Shown here: positions 19,451 through 30,637 of the stretch, piece by piece | Numbering within the stretch: position 1 is the stretch's first letter | How the letters are laid out: each line of letters opens with the position of its first letter | Origin: Blattamonas nauphoetae | Taxonomy: Eukaryota > Preaxostyla > Oxymonadida | DNA length: 38,461 nucleotides | Assembly: GCA_033064195.1 (NCBI GenBank) | Contig: JARBJD010000514.1 | Span: forward strand, 1-38,461 | Direction of reading: 5' to 3' | Translations under genes and position numbers: made by a program | The notes under the pieces: generated by a model | Databases searched by the model: none | Told to the model about the DNA's origin: nothing | What the model saw: only the letters and a program-made list of their open reading frames with translations

Positions 19451-21125
19451 AGAAGTATCAGATCAAATCAATCCAAAACCAACATCGACATTAATTGAGC
19501 AAATTGAAGTGCAATCATATCTGCCAAAACAGTGGGATTCAGAACCTCACATCTACTCCATCCAAGAAGTGCATCCAACAAATCCTCCATGCCATGCAGA
19601 ATCGGAGATGAGATTGAAGTTCCATTGTGCTATGATGGTCATGATGTGACTGAGTTTGCGAAGAGTCATTTGCGAATTGATCTCACGATTACTGTTCCAT
19701 ATTCATACGAGTAGTGAAACAGGAGTACGTCGGACTATCCGGAATATTCGTCGGATACAAATCATCCTCAGATGCAATTCGAGATATGAGACTCGTTGAC
19801 AGTCATGGAAACATTATTGACAATTCACTTCAGAATAATCATGTTCACGAATCATTTCTGTATCACACATTCAAGTCGTACGAAGAGAAAAACAATATGA
19901 AGCATTGCTACAGTCTTTGGGAAAATGTTCAGAGAATGGATCAGAGTGTGTGTGGATTCTACTATGTTCCCGTCAATAAATCCACAAAGAATTCACTGCG
20001 ACAATTCCTTTGGTTATTCCATTTGTGAATCTACTTCCATTGAGTACATTTGATCAGTATCCGAATTCAATCTTTGGTAATTTACGTTTAAGATTTCACT
20101 TGACAACTGATTCACTTGTGTATTGTCCAATTCAACATTCAACTGTCATTCGAAAATCTTCCGAAGGTTGCCGTGAATTGTTTCCAGATAAAGACTTGAC
20201 AAGTATGTCGGATCAAACCAACATGCTCTTGATGTCTGATGGGGACTTTTCTCCCGTAACACAGGAATTTACACAGATAGGAAATCCAGTACTGAAAGCT
20301 ACAATAAAGTATGCTCCACCTGCCAGTACAGTCGCTGAGGTTGGAGCCATAAGTTTCACTTGCACTGTTCTTTCTTCATCAGTTGATAAAGTCTCAACAA
20401 TTTGTTACGGATATCAAATCACTGATGCAACAAAACAATCCCTCTTAAACACATATTCGAAGACTCTGTACGTCATGAAAGCAGAAAGAATTGACACACA
20501 ATCATTTCAATCAAAAGCGAATGCAATGGGAGTGAGATCAAACATTAGTATCAAACTCAACAATCTCATGAATCTAATGTGTTTATTCCCTGAAAGACCA
20601 AATGAATGTACAGTCTTCAGAAATCCTCACTATGTTGGTCAATTCGAAATGCTTGGATCCAACTTTCCCAATTTCCCGATGTCAACAATCTCACCAGAGT
20701 TCTATCAAATGATGATGGTAAATGGTGATTTCATTGGTTGTTCTGCAACACAAGAGTTTGAGAATTCAATTTGTTCAACTCGAATGTTTGACTATAAAGG
20801 AAAGGATATCAAGAGAACAAAACCAGTAACAGATGCAACATGTTTCACATTCATGGTTCCAACAGATCGAAGTGAAATCGCTGGTGGTGAAGAAGGTATC
20901 TCAACAGCAGAATCAGTGAATATCGTCTACAGAGGAACACCAATCAATCAGGGAGAACTTGATCCATATTTCACATCAACCAAAGATGGACCTCCTCCTC
21001 CAATTCTAGCACTACATCAAGCAACATATTGGTTGTTCTGGATTGAAAATGGACAACCACGAGTGCGATATGTCATTGATCGTCGACTTCAAGAAGCATA
21101 TGAAGAAGTGAAGAGAGGATATTAA
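19448..21125 (+). pseudogene. Capsid-like protein, tandem copy 2 (broken)
   Basis: A paralogue of the preceding gene. Shared features are a GDEIEVPL strand, SGIFVGYKSSSDAIRDMRLV, a MKHCYSLWENV segment matching KHCHTPWQNA, and a C-terminal region with FRNPHYVGQFEML matching CHFEI in copy 1. The last two thirds remain as one long open stretch ending in ..YEEVKRGY. About three breaks. Two paralogous capsid genes could have made a capsid of two subunit types, or one may be a minor capsid protein; the sequence does not decide. Confidence 0.6.
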
Positions 21126-21156
21126 ATTGAATATTTTATTTTTGTAGAAAACACAA

Positions 21157-21567
21157 ATGGTGAAGCGTTATTTCTCAATTCAGAATTCTCACACTGCTCA
21201 ACTCCCTCCTGATTTTACAAATTCTAGAAATCAAAAATATGTTCACTTTCTTGATTGCAAACTCATCCATGTGAGGGAAGAAATGAATGGTAACTCAACT
21301 GTCATTTCAAAGGATATTCCTCAGCACATCACAATCCATGGTGATTGGATTCAGACTGATGCATTCAATGATTCATTTGTTGCTTTCTGAAACGAACAGA
21401 TTGCGAAGCGAAAGAAGTGGGAACTAAGTACTCGACAATCAATTGTGAAGATCTGGTTCAAAGACAGTTCTGGTGATTCAATTGAGATGGAAACAACGGA
21501 GACCATCAATGGAAAAATAATCAATGAGTACTATGAATTTCTGGTTGATCTCATGTTGGAATATTAG
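21157..21567 (+). pseudogene. Possible minor capsid (penton-like) protein (broken)
   Basis: The reading opens MVKRYFSIQNSHTAQL and later has WIQTDAFNDSFVAF and a KIWFKDSSGDSIEM segment, consistent with a small beta-rich protein of about 135 residues. It lies directly after the capsid genes and has the usual T-rich lead (ATTTTATTTTTGTAGAAAAC) 7 bp before the start. A single-jelly-roll minor capsid role is a guess from place and strand content. About one break. Its 3' end overlaps the S74 gene by 17 bp. Confidence 0.4.
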
Positions 21568-22429
21568 TCAGTGAATTATATTTTTGTATTAGTTCATTTA
21601 TGAGTGTCTGTTGTTGTCCGACGATTGAACAGAATTCCTGAATGGCTTTGATACAGAAGCAAGAGAGTTCTGCATAATCAACTTGAAGACAATCTGGATT
21701 TGAATCATTCACAACCTCTGGGAATATTTCTTGGATCTGTTGAGCAATCACTCCAATGTGTTTCTTCTCACTTTCCTTCTTCAAGCATTCACATTTCTCT
21801 TTGCAGTTCTTCAAGTGTTCTTCATTGGTTTCGTTCTCGATTTGTTTGGTGACTTTGTTGATCTTCGAGTCGAACGTGTTGAACTGATACTGCACAATTT
21901 CCACTTTATTCAATTGTTCAAGAACATCGGGATAAGGTTCAATATTTCTTTTCACTCTTCTGTCTGACAGTTGAGAAAAACTTCCTGTTGTGGATATTGA
22001 AAACACTCCTGAACCTGTGTCCTCATCGTAGTAATACAAAGCTGGTGAGTCACATGGTGACCACATAATGATACCATCACCATTGAACTGAATTCCTGAA
22101 GTTTCTGAAATTGATTGTGAGATTGAAATGCCAGACTTAAATGTTGATGCCGGATATGTTCCAGGATACTTCGGAAGTGATCCCTCTGAGATATTCCACT
22201 TCGCTCCATTCACATTGATCAATCCTCCAATTGTTGGTGTCGTGATCGATCCATTTGTGCTCACTACTTTTTGGATTGAAGATATCGCTGTCTTGTGTGC
22301 TTCTGTTGTCTTCTGTAGTGAGTCGATCACTGCTGTATTCTCACTGATCGTTGAGAGACTATGATCAATCATTTTCTCAATCATTTGTGAATTGTATTTT
22401 TGTCGATTCATTTTTGTTTGCTTTTTCAT
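21551..22429 (-). CDS. Fibre-like protein with S74 self-cleaving chaperone domain
   Basis: About 292 residues from the chosen Met (MKKQTKMNRQ), which follows a TTTTAATTTCAATG motif; an earlier in-frame Met lies inside the TIR. Residues 18-56 have coiled-coil spacing. Residues 60-150 are Gly/Ser/Thr-rich and beta-like, as in trimeric fibres. Residues 155-290 are an intramolecular chaperone of the endosialidase type (Peptidase S74): SDRRVKRNI opens it with Ser155 and Lys160, the spacing of the known Ser/Lys self-cleavage pair; then GVIAQQIQEIFPEVV, LQVDYAEL and a C-terminal helix. Such domains trimerise phage tail spikes and then cut themselves off. A receptor-binding fibre on the virion is the likely role. 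The frame looks whole. Confidence 0.85.
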   Translation of the reverse strand: MKKQTKMNRQKYNSQMIEKMIDHSLSTISENTAVIDSLQKTTEAHKTAISSIQKVVSTNGSITTPTIGGLINVNGAKWNISEGSLPKYPGTYPASTFKSGISISQSISETSGIQFNGDGIIMWSPCDSPALYYYDEDTGSGVFSISTTGSFSQLSDRRVKRNIEPYPDVLEQLNKVEIVQYQFNTFDSKINKVTKQIENETNEEHLKNCKEKCECLKKESEKKHIGVIAQQIQEIFPEVVNDSNPDCLQVDYAELSCFCIKAIQEFCSIVGQQQTLINELIQKYNSLTNIPT

Positions 22430-22448
22430 TGAAATTAAAATTTTTGAT

Positions 22449-22589
22449 TCCCTCATGAACATACGTCACCGGCACATTATTTCTGACATACTCAGAGACT
22501 AGCGAACAGTTCTCTTCTCTCATTGATTCTGTTAATGCTTGTTCCGAACTTACTCGACGTCTTTCGTTGTACATCGCAGTTGGATTCAT
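22449..22589 (-). pseudogene. Truncated mirror copy of the 7053 repeat-protein gene
   Basis: This encodes only the first 47 or so residues (MNPTAMYNERRRVSSEQAL...) of the two-module protein, because the TIR ends inside the gene. It then runs into unrelated sequence upstream of S74. The T-rich/TAAATG motif is retained in mirror form at 22587-22611. Confidence 0.8.
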
Positions 22590-22609
22590 TTAATACAAAT
22601 TAAAAAATT

Positions 22610-24285
22610 CAAAAATAAATTTTCATTCGTTGATTTCTCAGTTTTGGATTTTTCACTGGAATCGAGGATCAATGGGTTCGATCACTCATTTCTCACAAGT
22701 GATAGTTTCGTTCTGATTCTTCGCGTTTCGGAATCTCCGTAACTGTAGGATCACCGTGGTATGCTCCGTTTTTTGAAGATTCCAGACTTTTGCAGAGTTA
22801 TTGAGCGATTCACAACCGGGTGCAGATCTTTGCACATTTATGTATTCTTCATCATTTCACTCTCATTTTCTTCTTGTTTTAGACTTGTTTTAGCTGTTTT
22901 TGATTGAATTGTAACCTCATTCTCATTCGTTACCATCTCATTTTTGGTCTCACTTCCGTCTTCGTTTTCTCGTTGTTTACTGTTTTAACCACTTCATTCA
23001 TGTTTCTTTCTCAAACTTTTCTCAACCAACACACTAATTTCCGTTTAGTGAGATTCCGGACTTTTGCAGAGATCTCACTTTCAACGGCTCACTTCATATC
23101 TCGGAATTTTTCCGTAATCTTCATCATTTCACATACTTTTTGAATCATTTTCGTTGTTTTAAGAGAAAAACCGGAACACAAGCGACATTTTCACTATTGG
23201 TGTCACATTTCACGTCATTTTCACGATCGTCAATTTCCTCTCAGTTTCAGACTTGCCCGTTTCATTGTTGGTTGTTTCGCTTTCTTTTACTCTGTTTTTG
23301 ATGAAAAGTTGATGAAAAGTTGACTAAAATGATGTGCTAGTGAAGTGAGAACGGCCCACAAAATGGAAGTGAGATGAGCAAAATGAAGAGGAGTGATGAA
23401 GAGATCAAATGTGAAATGGGGAGCAAAAGTGATGAAATGAAAGGGACTACAGTCGGTTTTGAAGTGACAAAAACGGTCAAAAGTTGAGAAGTGAAAACAT
23501 GAAAAGTGACTTTATGGGAGAACTATCCGACAAAATCTCCTCAAAATTCGAGCACACCTTACTCATACCGTGAGGAAAGAAGGATTTGCAACGAAATTCA
23601 GATCAAAAAATCCATAGTGTCAAAATGTTGGTGCAAGTGTTGTCGTCAGAGGTGTGATCGAAAAACCGACTCAAAATGAAACTATAGGTGATGTACAACC
23701 AGAATTCTCAAAAGCGTCGCTTGAGTGCGATTGTGAAGTGGTTGACGTGAAACAGTGAAATGAAAATTGACAAAAATTGTGAAAACGATCGTGTCGAGGA
23801 TCGTCAGAACCGAATGACGCGAATACCTGTCCACTATCGTTTTGACACCCAAAGACCATCAGAGGGCGAAAAGTGACGTGTTGGAGAAGAGCGAGACGTC
23901 ACTTTCTCCTCCTTAAAAAATTTTGTCATTTTCAAAAATATGTTGTGGGGTCGGATCAAACTTTTTCAAAAGTGCTTTTTCCTAAAATTTCACCTATCAA
24001 CATCAATTTCGTAATTGTAGAACGTGTTTGAACACAATTTGAGCCATAAAGCGGTTCATAGTGGCGAAATCCGGAACATCGACTTTTTCGTCACTTTTCG
24101 ACCTAAGTTCGGTACACAGTTCGACGAATTCTCAACCGATTTTCATCAGGATTGTCTTGATCGAGGACCGACAGTGTCCCCGAGATTTTAGAATTTTTTT
24201 CAGAATTTTTCGAAATGGTTCTCATGTTGGATTTCAGTGATTTGTGGTCAAAAATAGATTTTCAGTATTTTCATGACCTTTCGTG
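22610..24285. other. Non-coding part of right TIR
   Basis: The reverse complement of 5341-7030. It has no gene. The CTCTGCAAAAGTCCGGAA motif is kept inverted at 23054-23071, and a diverged copy lies near 22780. Confidence 0.6.
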
Positions 24286-24861
24286 GTACTTTCTCAAGTG
24301 AGGACGGTCTCCAAAATACAACCAATTGTCCAAGCGAACGGAATACTCATTCTTTGTTCGTAAATCGCGATATTTGAATGGCTCAAGTACCTTTGTGTAT
24401 GTTCCAATGAGTTCACAATTCTCTTTTTCAATTCATTTTCAACAAACGATTGTGTGTATCGTTTTCGTTTGTTCTGATGAGTTCTGAATCCTTTCATCCA
24501 TTTTGATGGGATTACTATCCATTCAATTCCTTCATGTCGATATGTTACTGGAGTACTTGAATGAGTGTATTCAGAAATGAGTTCACAATTCTCATTTTCA
24601 TTGATTCAATAAGCTTCTCTTTGTACAACGATTTGCTGGTCGAAGATATTTCTGGCGATTCAGATGTGGTCTGTATCCTTTGACGAAACTATTGACGTAC
24701 ACTTGATAAGTTTCATCTGGTTTCTCTTCGAGATAGTATTCGAAAGTGCTTCCTGTGAGATATGTTGTTCCTTGTCGATTGAGAGTTGGAGGTGATTTCA
24801 TTTTCAAATCTTCTTTGTCCAAAATTTCCAGTAGTTGTGTTGGTGTCAAGACGCTGCTCAT
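24286..24861 (-). pseudogene. TIR-borne repeat-module protein, right arm
   Basis: The mirror copy of the gene at 4759-5330, with nearly identical coding potential from MSSVLTPTQLLEIL onward and the same module structure. Promoter-like TTTAATTTGTATAAAATG is preserved. Broken (about two breaks), so neither TIR copy is whole. Confidence 0.55.
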
Positions 24862-25163
24862 TTTATACAAATTAAAAAATTGAATAAAAAAAGAAATCGA
24901 CGTTGTTTTCTAAAAGTACTCAAAATTTGCTTCAAAAAAGACACTTTTCAAGAGGTCCGTTTTTCGCCTTTATTTTTGAATTTACGGCCAAATATTGACT
25001 ACTCTGAAATGTCAATATTGTCAGTAGTAAGTGAGATGGAAATTAGAATGAGTCATATTAAAAAAAATCAATTGGCTCTGAGATTCAAAATGATTTCTCG
25101 TTCCAATTCTCCTAGGAGTATCACCTATGCCAGTTTGGTTCCCATTTCGCTAATACCACTACT

Positions 25164-27292
25164 ATTGGAACAAGCAAGGATTCAAGAATCGATGGGAATA
25201 TCTAAAATTCTACAACATAAGAGACGTCGAATGTATGATTGCACCACTGGACAATCTCATTGCTCTGAACTTCCAGTACAAAGTGGATATGTTGCACAAT
25301 CTCTCACTGTCCGCCAATGCTTCTGCAATCAAGTACGCTTGTGCCTACAAAGACTTTGATATTGATGATGATTTCAATGGAGTGGATCAATCTGGTGACA
25401 TAAAAATCACGAAACAATACTGGAAGTACAAGGTTGCATCGTACATATATCAAGACCAGAAAGCTCACCGCAATACTGATAAAAATGTCACTGAAGCAGA
25501 CTACGATTGGTTTGTTCAACAATGCAAGAAAGTGTGTTATATCTGCAAGTGTCACTTCTCACAAGCAGTACGACCAACACTGGATAGAATCGACAATTCG
25601 AAAGGACATTCAAAAGAGAACGTAAAGATCTGTTGTGATTTCTGCAACACCTACAAGTCAGACAAAGATGAGCATCTCACACGATTGAGAATTCAACTGA
25701 AGAAGTATTGCATCTGGAAATCATTGCCGATGACTCTGACACATGAACAGACATACCACAAGTTGAGAGCAGCAGTGACTGGTGGATTATCGAGTGTTCA
25801 GCACAGACAGAATATAAAAGATGTGACACCGATCAATCACTTCACATATGAAGATGGAAAAGTTGTCTCCAAAGATACTGAACACATCATGACTCATGTC
25901 TGTGGTGTTGACTTTAATTCACTGTATCCAAGTGCTTTTTCATCAATCAAGAACAAGAACAATCCGTACACCAAACACAGAATGTACATGCCAGGACGAT
26001 GCTTATTCACTGCAACAGGTGATAAAGAATGCCGCAAGATTGTCGAAGACAAGAATCAGAAGACATTGTTTGTAGCAGAAATAAAAGGACACATCGACGA
26101 GAAGTACATAAATGATTTCATTAACTTCCCACCAATCTTCAGAAACATAGTGGTCAATACAACAGAAGAGAACATTGGAGAGAAGACATATTCGTTGATG
26201 AAGAAACATGGATTGAAGACTGATGATAAACAAAGAAAACTGACTCAACTCTTGAGCACACACGATCAGTATATGTTCTTTTCGACATACTATCTGTGGT
26301 TCCTCATCGACTACTGCCACTTCATTGTGGACGAAGTCCGGAGTGTGATGGTATTCTCGAGACATGCTGGATTTGAACCATTCGTGACCTCATTCATGAA
26401 TGACAGAATAGAAGCAATGAAGGTTGGAAACAAAGGAAAGGAACAATTCTGTAAGACCAACTTGAATGGAAGCTACGGATACGATGGAATGAACACTGAG
26501 AAGTACAACTCAATCACAATCTGCAATGAGAAGAGAACATACTTGAAACAAATGATGAAAGGATTTGTAGCGACAAGAGAGATCAATGAGGACAACTACA
26601 TCGTGATCGAAGACAGAGAGAAAGCATCGTGCAAGACATGTCTGCAAGAAGCAGAATTCACACTCGACAATGCGAAGTTCTGGTATCTGAATTTCATCTA
26701 CAACTTCATGTACAAGTGCCTAGACATGAACAAGATCCACTTTTGTGAGGGAGATACTGACTCTGCATACTGGGCAATAGCTGGTGATCCGAACGCTGGA
26801 ATTCATCAACAATTTGAACACGTGATTGCTGACAAGGAGTTTTATGACGCACACAAATATGAATGGTTTCCCAATCCTGAAAAGGGTGTCGATGATGAGA
26901 AGAAACTGTTGGGATTAGCAATTGAAAAGGAAGGTGAACAGATGATCTGTCTTGCACCCAAGTGTTACTCTCTCGATGAGAAATGCAAGATCAAAGGAGT
27001 GTCTCTAAAGAAAACAAATATCACAAGTGACGATTATGTGAAATGTCTTAATGGAGAGAAAACAGTGACAACAACATTGAACTTCACCGTAAAACGGTTC
27101 AAGCATCATGATGATGCGTTTCAGACGAGAAGAGTCGTGAGTGAAGAGGACCCCAACGGATTTGAGATAGCCAAAATACAACAACAGAAACTCAGTCTCA
27201 GTGGAATCCATCTGAAGGCAATCGTACTTGAAAATGAATCATGTCCTCCATTCATTCATGGACTGAAAGCAACTGATTTTATAATTGAATAA
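25164..27292 (+). pseudogene. polB: Protein-primed DNA polymerase B, polymerase part (outer copy)
   Basis: The 3' half of the gene split by the inner Polinton. It contains the Exo III-like region, the HNH-like domain, motif A DFNSLYPS, motif B NLNGSYGYDG and motif C EGDTDSAYWAI. It matches the inner polymerase closely, with scattered conservative differences (for example IDDDFNG and the HNH block are kept). It is one long open stretch here but has lost its N-terminal part to the insertion, so the gene as a whole is dead. Confidence 0.85.
25535..25665 (+). other. HNH-like domain in outer PolB
   Basis: The same C-x2-C, TLDRIDNSKGHS, ENVKICC, F-C-N-x-Y-K-S-D pattern as at 10119-10250, with the Cys, Asp, His and Asn positions unchanged. 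Conservation in both copies shows it belonged to the ancestral element. Confidence 0.7.
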
Positions 27293-27298
27293 ACACAA

Positions 27299-27318
27299 AC
27301 TTTATTTTTGTATAAATG
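27299..27318 (+). promoter_or_regulatory. T-rich/TAAATG start motif of outer integrase gene
   Basis: CTTTATTTTTGTATAAATG abuts the start codon, as in the inner copy. Confidence 0.6.
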
Positions 27319-29303
27319 AACACACGACAAATCAAAGCACTAGTGAATAGGTTACTGAATTGCACACAACACTCTAAAGAGAAAATATTCAATGTCAAGT
27401 TCAATAGAACCAACACTTTACCAGTATATGATGTCTATGATTCACATGGAGAATATGTAGCAAACGATGAGACATATTTTGAGGATTGGTTCAATGGAGG
27501 ATTACCTCCTAATTTAACTATGTCAGATGGAACAAAAGTAGTCTCACAGTTTCTTATTGAATTCTTGGGAAAACGTTTTAGTGATTGGAGATGTGAAAAA
27601 GCATACAAGATGTATAAAGAATATCATCGAAAGTACAATCAACAAGTGACACCAATTCTCTCACCAAGAGTTCGAAGCCCTGCAGAGGCAAGACCAATAC
27701 CCATTCCAGTGCAAAGACCAATAGCAATAGAACCACCTGACTATCTAATTATTCCTGGACTGAAGAGAAACTTGAAATCAATGGGGTTTGAATATGAATA
27801 TCCAATGAAGGAGAGGAAGTTCGAAGAGGATGATGAGGATGATGAGGATGATGATGATGATGATGAAGATGATGATGACATTCTACCAATTTCACAGATG
27901 CAGGATCCAATAGAGAGAAATCCCTTCTTCACACCAACCGTGTTCAACCACCCAGTGAGGGAGATCAGACAGTATGAACCAACCACACAGCAAGAGCTCA
28001 ATAAGTTGGCACATATGAAAGGATTGTTTGATCCTCAACAGAGAAACGATTCAGAAGATGAACAAATCAAAGCTGAGAACTCAATATTGAATAATCAAAA
28101 GCAAATGGAACACTTTATTACATCACACATTCTGGATGCAAATAAAATGAACAGAGACACATTCGTTCGAGCCTCGATAAACAGAAAGATTGCGAACGAA
28201 GATCTTGACTTCATTCTGACTCACACAAAACAAATCCCATTCGGAGGAAGATCATTTCAGGATTGGTATGAGGAATTTGATCACAGATGGAGTGTAGCAC
28301 ATCCGAGGAAAATTCAGAGAGAAAAAGGAGGTGATGCGATGAGAATTGATCCACCAATGATTCCAAAAGCAACGGAAAAAATTGTGTATCCTTTTCGATC
28401 AAAAATGCAGTTCATGTCGAAAGCAATTGCAGGTGATCCACAGAAGACATCAGACAGAAAGGTTCCACAGAATTGTGATCGACCATACTTTTCTCCCAAG
28501 TTCGGATCATGGGAAATTGATCTTGTCTTTATCCAATCACCAACGTCGAAAACAGTGTTGCAGATCTATCTCTTTGCCATTAACATCAACACTAAATACC
28601 TGGTTGTGATTCCTGTTCTGGATAAATCATGGAGCAAAGTCAAGACTGCAATCAACGATCTGATTAATCATCGTGGAGTTCATGTCAACAACATTCGAGG
28701 TGATGGAGAAGCAGCATGGACAAGTGGCGAAGCATCAGAGTTTTTCAAGGATCAGAATGTCAGTACATATTTCACAAGCTCACCATTCACAAATCATAAT
28801 CGAATTGTCGATCGAGTGATCAGAACAATCAGAGATGGATTCCAAGACAATGCGACACAAATGGCAAATCATTCCTTGATGAATCAGATGGTGGAATACT
28901 ACAACATGACTCCACATCGAGCGTACTGGAATAAATTCACTCCACAGCAGGCACAAAACAATCGTGAAATCGAAGCACTGTACATCTCCAGTTGTGAAGA
29001 ACAATTAAAGAACATCCAAAAGCAACAGACAACACAGATGTTATGGAAATACAAACCAGGAAACATTCTACTGATTCATCTTGATCTGGACAAGACTGTT
29101 GCTAAGTTTCAGAAGAAGCGTAGACAGTTTCAATTCGTGGGGAAATTCATTGAATATAAACACGGTAATGTAGTAGCTACTCTACTGAATGGTCTCACAT
29201 GTCTGTCAAAGTTGTCTACGTTCCAATCCAACACACCAAGTTCCATGCAGACTCTATTGACGACTTAACTCCAGAGTTCATTGCTGAATGTAATCTAGCG
29301 TAG
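27316..29303 (+). pseudogene. int: Polinton rve integrase (outer copy)
   Basis: Orthologous to the 11900 gene. The catalytic core keeps the same D, D, D residues (WEIDLV, IRGDGEAAW, NRIVDR), so the unusual third Asp is ancestral. The N-terminal 110 residues have diverged much more than the core. The acidic tract after FEYEYPMKERKFEE is expanded into an Asp/Glu run encoded by a GATGAT/GAGGAT repeat. About one break, near the 3' end. Confidence 0.8.
27826..27881 (+). repeat. GAT/GAG trinucleotide expansion in integrase gene
   Basis: An in-frame tract of GAT, GAG and GAA codons giving 17 or so consecutive acidic residues. The inner copy has only about six acidic residues at the same place. The likely cause is replication slippage. 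Confidence 0.8.
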
Positions 29304-29356
29304 TGCGATCTTCGATCAAAACTGTTTCAGAATGTTTCATTTTTTATTTCACTTAA

Positions 29357-29716
29357 ATGACATCACTGAAAATATTAGAACCATTTGATCCTGAACAGAA
29401 AGAGTTCACTAACATCCACGACTTTCAGAGATACTTGGAGAAGAATAGAAAAGAACTGAATGAGTACACAACTCAGAAACTGAATAGGATGATCCAAATT
29501 GATGGATACAGAATAACAAAAATAAGAGGTGAGATTGCACTGAGGAAACGATATGTTGATGCTTCCACTCCTCCTAATTCACTATCGATTGATCAAAGAT
29601 TATCAGACATTGAAGAATCAATTCGAACGCTGACAGACACTCTCAGCATGAGGCTTCGAAGTCTTGACGAGACCATTGGTAACCTTATCCAAGAATTAAC
29701 AGACCCTTCTGATTAG
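29357..29716 (+). CDS. Small Polinton coiled-coil protein (outer copy)
   Basis: 119 residues, nearly identical to the 13892 product for the first 92, then with an 11-residue longer coiled-coil segment (DTLSMRLRSLDETIG against DSIG). It keeps the 21-bp convergent overlap with the ATPase gene. Preceded by TTTTTTATTTCACTTAAATG. Confidence 0.6.
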   Translation: MTSLKILEPFDPEQKEFTNIHDFQRYLEKNRKELNEYTTQKLNRMIQIDGYRITKIRGEIALRKRYVDASTPPNSLSIDQRLSDIEESIRTLTDTLSMRLRSLDETIGNLIQELTDPSD

Positions 29717-30576
29717 TCCATCTTTGTTGATCTCATTCAATGCAACTCCATCTGTGTTGTATCGAAGAATGATTGCTTCACATTTTTGTTTTCGTTGGTA
29801 GACATTCCAGAAGTGTTGAATATCAATTGGTGAGTTCAACTGAGGATAGACTCGACTGATTCGTTCTTTGTTGAATCCTCCAAAGATCCACATTGCATCA
29901 ATGTTTGACTTCATGTCTGCTGACAAACTGAAGAGCTCATGCATTGTCAGAAAGAACGTGAACTTTGGTTGTCGATTCTCCAATAACAAGTCCATCATTG
30001 TCATTCTATTTTTGGATGTTCTTCGTTCACCTAGGATTCGACGACAGTCATCAAGAAGGATAATCGTTTGGAGATTCTTAACTGAGAAGTCATCAATGTA
30101 AAGTGAGTCGAACAATTCATCTCTGCATTCATCAGTGATTTTGTTCTGCCACTGATTGTCAATGATCTCTTCATAAGCAGCTTTTGATTCAGAGAGTTCC
30201 AAGAGAAATGGAAGAGCATCATCGTATTTGACTTTGACATAAGGAACGTTCAATATTGGTTTGAATTTATCGAATGTCGGATCAATGTTCTTATCAGTGA
30301 CAAAGACAAACAAATGGAATAGTTCATTCCTAACCTGAACATTTTGTAGTTTGGCAATCTCTCGAAGAGCATTGAATGTCTTTCCACTTCCTCTGTTTCC
30401 AACGAGGACATTGACACTATTGCGATTGAAATTTATGTCTGGATGAATCTGTGATTGCACTTCATGAGACACATTCCTACTAGATGCTTCACTCAATTTA
30501 GCATTCACGTATGCTGTTGAGACAAGGGTTCCACCCTCCGCGAAACCTCTGGTTTAGCCATATTCGATTTCTTCAT
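29696..30576 (-). pseudogene. Packaging ATPase (outer copy)
   Basis: The core from ..NAKLSEASSRNVSHE.. to the C-terminus is intact, with Walker A GNRGSGKT and Walker B IILLDD, and it closely matches the inner ATPase. The region just after the expected start has diverged and is broken (about one break). The start context ATGAAGAAATC is the same in both copies. Confidence 0.75.
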
Positions 30577-30637
30577 TTGTGATTTAACTCTAATTAAAAT
30601 ATACTTTTGGTTTTTTTATTTTGTATGAAAACACACA

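Larger units (their letters stand above)
4463..25163 (+). mobile_element. Inner Polinton/Maverick, nearly full length
   Basis: The element is about 20.7 kb, bounded by inverted repeats of about 2.7 kb whose outer ends read AGTAGTGGTAT on both sides, so it begins with AG and ends with CT. It encodes the hallmark Polinton set: protein-primed PolB, rve integrase, packaging ATPase and capsid-like proteins. Flanks at 4457-4462 (GACATG) and 25164-25169 (ATTGGA) do not form a 6-bp duplication; compared with its own polymerase gene, about 213 bp of target are missing. Roughly fifteen or more breaks, mostly in polymerase and capsid genes, so it is a fossil. TIR arms differ by a few percent by eye. Confidence 0.9.
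22449..25163 (-). repeat. Right terminal inverted repeat of inner Polinton
   Basis: The mirror of 4463-7193. It begins inside the truncated repeat-protein gene and ends CGCTAATACCACTACT at the outer border. It carries its own copy of the TIR-borne gene. It ends 20 bp short of the S74 start codon, so the S74 promoter straddles the TIR edge. Confidence 0.9.
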
